This document shows, one piece after another, positions 57,281-64,000 of a stretch of DNA of 64,000 nucleotides. The notes beneath the pieces are model-generated. The model saw only the letters and a list, made by a program, of their open reading frames with translations. It was not told where the DNA came from and did not search any database. A program made the translations under genes and the position numbers. This stretch comes from Gnetum montanum (taxonomy: Eukaryota > Streptophyta > Gnetopsida > Gnetales > Gnetaceae). The DNA is taken from positions 402,185 through 466,184 of the forward strand of contig MNCI01006048.1 of NCBI GenBank assembly GCA_015680685.1, given 5' to 3'. The first letter of the stretch is position 1. Each line of letters begins with the position of its first letter.

Positions 57281-57691
57281 CTACAGCCATGGCAAGCCAA
57301 CCATAACATTGTGGAGGCATTCATAGGTTGGGCCGCACTTGTTGAACAACAGAGGCATCCATGATATTATACAAAATAAGAAAATATGCTTGAAGCCATT
57401 CAATGTATCATCCAAGCACAGATGTAAGAAAAAATCATCTTCGAATACATCTCCACCTTTCAAAAGCTTATAGTTATCAACTACACATATACTACGATTA
57501 AGCTTTCCATTTGGAACATTGTAATCCTGCATCTTCTCAAGCCATTGGCTAGCCTCCAACATGTATTAAATAGCTGGATCTACCAAAATCTCAGATTTGA
57601 GGACCTCATACATGGGAAGGAACTTGGATTTCACGTCAGTCGATCCATTGAAGAACTTGGATTTCATGTCACTCGATCCATTGAAGACCAT
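57281..57691 (-). pseudogene. FPPS: Farnesyl diphosphate synthase pseudogene, copy 2 (N-terminal part)
   Basis: Start ATG at 57689-57691. The frame reads through an in-frame 33-base duplication (FNGSSDMKSKFFNGSTDVKS), then KFLPMYEVLKSEILVDPAI, a stop, QWLEKMQDYNVPNGKLNRSI and DNYKLLKGG. Another frame gives VLG*YIEWLQAYFLILYN then IMDASVV. These are the ordered N-terminal blocks of plant FPPS ([21 protein letters not shown] and WCIEWLQAYFLVLDDIMD in the family). The first Asp-rich motif DDxxD reads YNIMD, so substrate-Mg binding would be lost. It is fuller than copy 1. The rest of the gene is absent. Dead, and duplicated with its flank. Confidence 0.85.
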
Positions 57692-58990
57692 GGCGGTGGA
57701 AAAAGAGAAAAAAAAAACAAAAAAGAAAAGTAACAAACAATGATTCGTAGAAAGAAATGCAGTGCGTCCATTTTCAAGCTTCACAATTCACATTCTGCAA
57801 GAACATAATGCACGTTCCAAAATCATGACAAGGAAATTCGAATTTGTGCGTAGCACCACCATATTTGAACAAACTGGAAGAGGTGAACGCCATGTTCACA
57901 GTACAAGCCCACTGCCAAGCTTCTGTTCACTTTCAGCTACGCGGATTCTTCTTGGCAGTGGTGGGACATTTGGACATCAAAAAACACCGTCCTTGAGATA
58001 TACGCATGGAGCATTCGTGAACGTGTGGTTGTTACATGCACGTCTTAGGAGAAGCCAAAAAATTGGTAATCTTTTAGATTCCACAAGACTCTGTGGAATG
58101 CAATTACAGAGCCTGCCAAACATAGATATGATTGTTATGATTGTAAAGGAACGAATTAATTACTGACATTGGCAACGCAAAGATTTCAATTTTTAACTCA
58201 AAATTATTTTATCATTTTAATTACACAGTTCCTCCCTCCATGAAAATGGTATAATGTTGAATGAACATCTACCTTACCCACAAGAATGAAGCACATGTTA
58301 CCTTAGAACTAATTTTGATATTAAATTATCCAGAAGTTGAGTAGTGGATTGAAATGAGATCTTTTATTGATCATGAAGCTGTCATCCTACAAAGCCTATA
58401 GCGAATGCTTGCAAAATTTTAATTCTAAAATGTTTATTTAGGGATAATAAAAACCTCAGAACAGATTAGTCTTATGCAAGAGATTTCACCCCAACTCTGC
58501 AAAGCCCAAGCCACAAATATAAAGATTTATTGCTATGCATTCATGACCATGGAAAAATTACAAAGCATGATAAGAATTTGATCAACCATAGCTGAAGAAG
58601 AACAAGCATCATGGGATACTCTTGACATGCAAAGGTGACCTAGTTGAGTGTACTTTTCCAATTAAATAATAATACGAAATACTTAAAAGTAAACATTAAT
58701 TTGTGCTCTACTTTTGTTTTCAGCATTAAAAGTGACTAATTAAATGAAGTTGTAGAAGGTTTCTATAAAATAAAACATCAATTCACACATGTGAAGCATT
58801 GGTACCAAGGTACATTCTTCCATTACAAGATGAAGCAAATCCTACACATCACCAATATTACCAATAGTAAGTATCCACATGCTAAGAACAAATGAATTGT
58901 ACAAATAAGGGAGCATAAAGAAAAATCATTAGGGCTTAGTGACATAAATGAAAATTAATTCTTTTATTTCTAAAGACTTACCTAGAATCA
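57692..58990. other. Region between FPPS relic and kinase exon in SD1b
   Basis: Collinear with 10306-10699 and 11758-12692, with the 1.06 kb segment missing at 58055. No gene. The 134-codon plus-strand frame at 57762-58166 crosses the deletion point and has no recognisable homology. Confidence 0.65.
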
Positions 58991-59378
58991 CTAATCAGAA
59001 GAAAATGTTGAATTTTCAGCTTCTATCTTTCTGACGTGCAAAGGGGATTGTGATTCCACAATCATAATGGTGTCTTCCAAGTTTCTTGATAGTGTCATTT
59101 GATTCTGGAGATTCAAAGGATATACTGATTGTAGAAATAGCTCAACTTCTTTCATAGTAGGCCTCATGGAGGCATTCTGACAAGTGCATCTTAAAAATAC
59201 CATTAAAATGCTTTCCACTGTTGACATTTCAGCATCTTTATCCATCTCAATTCCACCTCCATCTTGGTTTGTTATCTTTATTATATCTTTAATTGTTTCT
59301 CCTCTTTCATCCCTTGATTTTCCTCTCAAGGCCCTAGAGATCCACAATGGTAATGTGACATCTCCTGAAAACATCTCC
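58991..59378 (-). pseudogene. LRR receptor-like kinase fragment 2 (last kinase exon)
   Basis: Minus-strand frame of about 129 codons: MFSGDVTLPLWISRALRG, ETIKDIIKITNQDGGGIEMD, CQNASMRPTMKEVELFLQSV, then a short tail ending at 58991. The kinase subdomain XI Arg is in MRPTMKEV. It is open here, unlike the SD1a copy, which has TAA at 12999. It is truncated at 59378 by the SD2b junction, so there is no catalytic core. Confidence 0.88.
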
Positions 59379-59479
59379 ATGGCTAGTAGTTAGTAAGTTA
59401 TCCAACCTATTGTATTATTTGGTAGGATGGAGACTAGGACTAAGACTAAGACTAAATTAGAACTTAAATCTAAAATTTT

Positions 59480-59952
59480 ATTTTATAAGGTCACTTTTAA
59501 GTGTACCTTCTTAACTAGGGGTCACACATTTTAGGTTTGTTTGACACCTAAAGCTAGATATAATTAGCTCTTATATAATGTATTAGGGTTCATGAAACAT
59601 AATCATGTTGATAGTTGGAGGATTTCGATCATCATCTAGTATTCAGGGATAGATAGTTAGAGTTGAATTTCAAGTTGTTCACATGTCATCTATAACTTAA
59701 GTCTTTGACCATTAACTAGAAAAATGGACTCACTATCTTCTAATGTTGCGATTTTAACAATACCATTAGGATAGGCTTCAAGAATCTAATATGGACCTTC
59801 CCATTTAGAAACTAATTTCCCTAGAAATGTATGAAGTCACATATTATAAAGTAAGACCTTATCATCCTTGTTAAAATTTTTCTTCATTATGTGAGCATCA
59901 TGAAGAAGTTTGTTTTTCTTTTTAATAATACATTTCTTAATAATTACCTCAT
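59480..59952 (-). pseudogene. Integrase C-terminus of element J, SD2b copy
   Basis: Same minus-strand blocks as 34870-35345 (HIMKKNF, DDKVLLYNM, KLVSKWEGPY, PNGIVKI), ending at the CTCAT target site (59948-59952) followed by the LTR of D. Confidence 0.8.
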
Positions 59953-60720
59953 TGATGATCTATGATATCACATCCTGTCGAAATGTCTATAAATAAGTGG
60001 CAGCTTTCCTTGTTTTAGACACTTAGACTTAGACCCTAAGCTAAACTCTTGCAATTTTACCATTCCAAAGTTAGAATAATTTCCATGTGCATGCAGTAGG
60101 AGTCTTAAAGTGAATGGATCTTTATTCAAGCAAATTGTACCTAAACACACATTTGTGTATGGTAATAAATATGAACTTTATGATAAACCTTGCAGTACAT
60201 GGACTAAGATAAATAGTAATTAATTATTGTTGAATGTTTAAATGCTTTCCTTGCTAATTAATCTCTCTCTCAACCCTTACTCTCTTAGTTAAGTACACTC
60301 AGTACGACCACTTCGAGCATGTGTGTAGTGCTTGGTAACCCAGTAACGATTAGCATTTGGTAATCCCAGTAGTGTTACACTAGTTCATGATGTTTGCGGC
60401 AAGTGGGTGTGGATACTGGTGTTAGGAATAGTTAAAACTTAGTTAGTGAATAGCTAGCGAAAGTTAGCCATTTAGCTCTCTTCACCTTTCCTCATTAGCA
60501 TAAGACATTAAAAAGATAAAAAAGTATAAAAATCATATACCCCAAACTTACTTAACCATACAACCGTGACAACACAAGTAAGTTTGGGAAGACAACGATT
60601 AATTAACCCTTATGTGTTCCATTAAGATGCGTAAGCACTTAGTCCTTGGAGTTCGACCAGATCGCGTGTGAAACACTCGTATTCGTATGGTTGAGTGTAG
60701 GGGTACCTCGCCACTCATCA
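59953..60720 (+). repeat. 5' LTR of element D
   Basis: 768 bases, TGATGATCTATGATATC...CCACTCATCA. It lacks about 14 bases around the second GATATC that C keeps at 35366, otherwise collinear. Confidence 0.92.
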
Positions 60721-60721
60721 T

Positions 60722-60739
60722 TGGCACCATTGTTGGGGA
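60722..60739 (+). other. Primer binding site, element D
   Basis: TGGCACCATTGTTGGGGA: tRNA-Asp complement with three C to T or G to A differences. Confidence 0.85.
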
Positions 60740-60865
60740 CGTAGTTGTTTGTGTGCTATGTAGAACATAGGAAATCATCCATATCATTGGGAAGCTAGAA
60801 TGAGCCCTTAGGGTTGATCAAAGGAAAAATAAGACAATGGTAAATTGCACACCAAATAAGAGAAA

Positions 60866-63360
60866 ATGTCTTCTTCTCCACATAAAAGCACCTCACTACC
60901 TAGGACCAACACAAGAGATAGTTGGAGGCACAACACATGTAAGTAAGATCCACCAGTCCCTCAACAATTCCATGTGGTATATATTTATCATGATGAGTAT
61001 GTACCCGACTTTACCTTTATCCTCCATCAAGATAAACAACTGTGTTGGAGGGAGTTGGAAGGTAACATTGTGTTATCTCCAGACCGATCAGTCCCCAGCA
61101 TGCTTCTTTGTGCTCTTTCACAAATAGGCATGTCATCCTTGTATGTAGAGTATGTTGTATGTGATCATGACACAAGGAACTACCATCCCATAGAAGCGCA
61201 ATGTCAAAGGAACTTGCAATAGGAGAGATATCATACATCCATGAAGGGTAAATGGCCCCATAACACTCCGCATGTCCTAAGTGAAATTGAGGGTGATGAA
61301 CTTGCTTCAACAGGTTCCCCACCAAATGATGTTCCCCCTCCTATACTCCATAGTTCACAACCTTGGTTCTAATCCCCATGAACATGAAGTGTTCAACGAG
61401 GAAATACAAACACACGATAAGGGTGGACATTTTGAGCATGACCACGGTTGTGGCTAGGATCATAGAAGAGAAGGTAGAAAACATCATTATGGCGATGGTT
61501 CTCCTTCTTCTTCACCTTCATCATCACATTCACCCTCTCCTTCTATATCCAGATGCAGCCATAAGGAAACTAATCATGAGGGTAAAGGTAAATAGAGCAA
61601 AAAACATTGACGAGATAGTCGAGAACGAGGACGAGGGCACTCTAAGGAATCAAGGCATGGAAGAAGGGAGAGTAGGGAACCACGTAGACATCATAGATGC
61701 TATGAACGAGATAACCACGAAGAACCCCTACTCACTACTAAAAGCATGTTAGATATCACAAAGGCTGTGAGAATCCCCACAAGGCACCAAAAAGATAGTA
61801 TGATCAAGAGGTCAGACATGAATAACATCCCATGATTTGAAGGGGGATATGACGCTGATCCTCAAAATCATTTACAAGCATTCCATGATACATGTGCCTT
61901 GCAGAACATAGAAAACAAGTGGAAAAAACTAAATTTGTTCCCATGGATACTAATGAAAGAAGTTGAAAGTTGGTACTGATCCTTGTAACCAGAATCCATT
62001 TGAAGGTGGAGTACAATGTTAGAACTATTTAAAGACAAGTACCAAACGTACTCCCGAGTGTCTAACCTGCAAAAGCAAATCCAAGGATGGAAACAGGGAA
62101 ATTATGAATCTTTGGATGTTGCCATGGGCTATTATTACGCACTGCTACATCGCTGCCCTAGCCATGGTTATTTGCAACGGGATTAACTATGCCATCTCCT
62201 AGATGGAATTAGGCATGAAACCAGGAGAACCCTTGGAGCATATTCCCAAGGGAGATTATCAGAGCTTAGGTCTTATTAGGTTCATAGATTGCTAGAGCAA
62301 GTAGCCAAGGAAGAAGGGGAGCTACGTAAGATAGGAAAGTGAGGAAAAGCACAACTAAGATCCTTCCCTCCGAAAAAGGGGAGTGAGATTCTATGAGGAG
62401 GAGGAAGAGTCACCACTCGAAGAGATGGTGAATAGGAAAATCTTGCTACTCCAAAAATTAACAACCAAAGTGTCGACAAAGGTAGACCAAATGTGGGACT
62501 CCCTAGATAGTATATTTAAAATTGTCCTTAAAATTGTAGGTGAATCTAGAGAGCGAGGTAGTGACTATGACAAAAAGAAAAGGAGAGAAGTGGACAATGC
62601 ACATAACAAGGGTAAGGATAAATTGGCCATCACTGAAGAGGTTGTGGATTTAGTTATGGACAATGATGGTGGATGTGAGATATGCTAATACAACCATCCT
62701 AAGGGATGTTGCCCAATGATCTCATATCTACAAGAGTCTGGGGTGTATGCACTCAACCTACAACTTAACAAACGCGAGCATCCTAATGGTTACCTTATCC
62801 CCAAGGTAACCCAAGGTAGTTCCACCAACCTTCAACATATTATCCAAGTGGAACTCCACCATAACCTATTGAGCAACACCAATAGTGGAAATACCCACAA
62901 TCATGGGTGATGCCACCACCAAGGCAATAATACCCTTACCGAAAACCGGATCCATATGGCTACTACGTGTAGTAGCCAATCTCTCCACATGACTCTGTTG
63001 GTCATGTGATACCACAACATCACTACCAAGCTCAAGAGTATTATAGGACTCCTTCTCCTAGGGGAGATAACCCACAAACATATCATCCTCCAAATCCATC
63101 TGCAACTCTCACACTAATAGCTCCGTTACCACTTGCTTCAACAATGAAAGGAAAACTCCCTACTCAACCATAGCAACGCAATGTCACGAGGGCTATGCAT
63201 CCTCAACTCACAGTTGGTTCTAACAACCTTATGAAGAAAAGACCTTTCTTTAGAACCAACATTCAAACCAAGCCCTCACAACCACAAGCGGTTGAGCAGC
63301 TAAACACCTTCCTATCAAATAAGGCTTCAGAGCTCCCTTCAAATCAAAAATTGAGCTCAA
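60866..63360 (+). pseudogene. Gag polyprotein, element D
   Basis: Start MSSSPHKSTSLPRTNTRDSW at 60866. The N-terminal block is open at 60974-61222 (EYVPDFTFILHQDKQLCWRE, GMSSLYVEYVVCDHD). An Arg/Ser/Glu/His-rich frame at about 61600-61720 reads RDSRERGRGHSKESRHGRRE, then EPLLTTKSML. Capsid-like domain 61815-62330. Knuckle GCEIC near 62676 followed by YNHPKGCC. Pro/Gln linker to 63360. Stops and frameshifts in all parts. It is the copy in which the basic-acidic repeat domain is clearest. Confidence 0.82.
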
Positions 63361-64000
63361 TGCACACAATTATGTTAACACATGTCGTTATTGATTGGAT
63401 TAGGGTGGGCCACCATCCTAGGAAATTCCCTGACCTTGGAAGTCCTCTAATATATCTCCAAGTCACTAGGAATGAACCTTGTAAAGCTCTTTTGGACTCA
63501 GGCGCTAGAGTCAACTTAATATCGCAAGAGATGTACAAATCCTAGAACCTGCCTCCATTAAGGAAGAGCAATATTCGCCTAGATCTGGCTTACCATTCCA
63601 TCACTGTTTCCTTGGGACAGGTGGAGGACATTATTACCATTGTGTTTGGGTGGTCATATAGCTAATTTCCTACAAGTAAAGAATGATAAAGGGGACTTTC
63701 CAATAATCATGGGAAGGGCATGGCTAAGTACCATAAATGCTTACCTAGGAATCCATGATCTTTCCCTATAAATATCTAAGGAAAAGATCAAGAAGAAGAA
63801 GGTTCCATGCATCACATACAGTGATATAGAGTGTGATGGTGTATAGGAATGTTTAGCATTGCTTGCATGCAATAGGTGTGCACAAGAAATTGACATACAA
63901 AAGTGCCTATATGTAGCAACCACATAACAAAAAGACACCTTGTGGTTGATAGCTAATCAAGAGAGCAACCCACTAATGTGCATGGAACTAACTGAGGAAA
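63361..64000 (+). pseudogene. Retroelement aspartic protease, element D
   Basis: LTHVVIDWIRVGHHPRKFPD leads to the active site LLDSGARVNLISQEMYKS (Asp-Ser-Gly intact), then the shared TAG at about 63543, then LRKSNIRLDLAYHSI. A frameshift near 63660 breaks the flap region. Continues past the window. Confidence 0.85.

Larger units (their letters stand above)
48523..59378. repeat. Segmental duplication copy SD1b (interrupted by element G)
   Basis: Collinear with 7463-13080. Interrupted at 49557-55855 by element G and lacking the 1.06 kb of 10700-11757. It ends inside the last kinase exon at 59378, where SD2b begins. Confidence 0.9.
59380..64000. repeat. Segmental duplication copy SD2b
   Basis: Matches 34770 onward, beginning CCATGGCTAGTAGTTAGTAA. 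Continues to the window end. Joined directly to SD1b inside a kinase exon. Confidence 0.9.
59953..64000 (+). mobile_element. Element D: duplicate of element C, runs off window
   Basis: Same target site and 5' junction as C, so it is a paralogue by segmental duplication and not a separate insertion. Contains LTR, primer site, gag and protease to the window edge. Whether its 3' LTR and pol are present cannot be seen. Confidence 0.9.

Noticed and set aside
57762-58166. 134-codon plus-strand frame in SD1b
   Set aside because: Spans the deletion point at 58055 and is antisense to the FPPS upstream flank; the SD1a counterpart is broken.
1-64000. CRISPR array, rRNA, intact tRNA gene, bacterial operon or prophage
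   Set aside because: No such signatures; tRNA-like boxes occur only within SINE-like repeats and the content is plant nuclear.

Overview
The window looks like nuclear DNA of a land plant with a large, transposon-loaded genome. A gymnosperm is my best guess, inferred from the type of leucine-rich-repeat receptor kinase, a farnesyl diphosphate synthase relic, the retroelement families and the age of the debris. Nothing in the sequence names a species. I found no clearly intact host gene. The window is built from decayed LTR retrotransposons, two overlapping segmental duplications and three kinds of host-gene wreckage.

Layout. 1-2597: inverted gag-protease fragment of an Athila/Tat-like Ty3/gypsy family (element A), abutting element B (2594-7462, LTR-gag-protease-RT). 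7463-13080: segmental duplication copy 1 (SD1a), holding a SINE, a farnesyl diphosphate synthase pseudogene (9965-10305) and the 3' exon of a receptor-kinase pseudogene that runs on to 17067 and is split by a Ty1/copia fragment at about 14866-15901. 18330-23771: minus-strand decayed ORFs and a Ty1/copia gag with primer site and LTR. 23772-24813: solo LTR. 24814-29940: minus-strand chromovirus-like Ty3/gypsy relic. 29941-34769: AT-rich, mostly unassigned. 34770-43105: an old minus-strand integrase gene split by element C (35346-42333, complete LTR pair, target duplication, gag and protease only). 43106-47243: element E (RNase H, integrase, long 3' region, LTR). 47308-47611: third receptor-kinase fragment. 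48523-59378: second copy of the first duplication (SD1b), interrupted by element G (49557-55855), a gag-only element with both LTRs. 59380-64000: second copy of the 34770-39430 segment (SD2b), including element D, which is the duplicate of C and runs off the window.

How the parts relate. A, B, C/D, E, G and the solo LTR share LTR ends (TGATGA...CACTCATCA). Where a leader is present (B, C, D, G) the primer site resembles one for tRNA-Asp. The copies carry different coding sets: gag only (G), gag-protease (A, C), gag-protease-RT (B) and RNase H-integrase (E). This suggests a family in which defective copies were moved by enzymes from others. Copies whose post-coding region survives (A, C, E, G) keep a long 3' segment with a second polypurine-like motif, a T-rich array and a conserved short reading frame. 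G is missing from SD1a, where the intact target site can be read, so G inserted after, or in one lineage of, that duplication. C carries the same 5' junction in both SD2 copies, so it inserted before that duplication.
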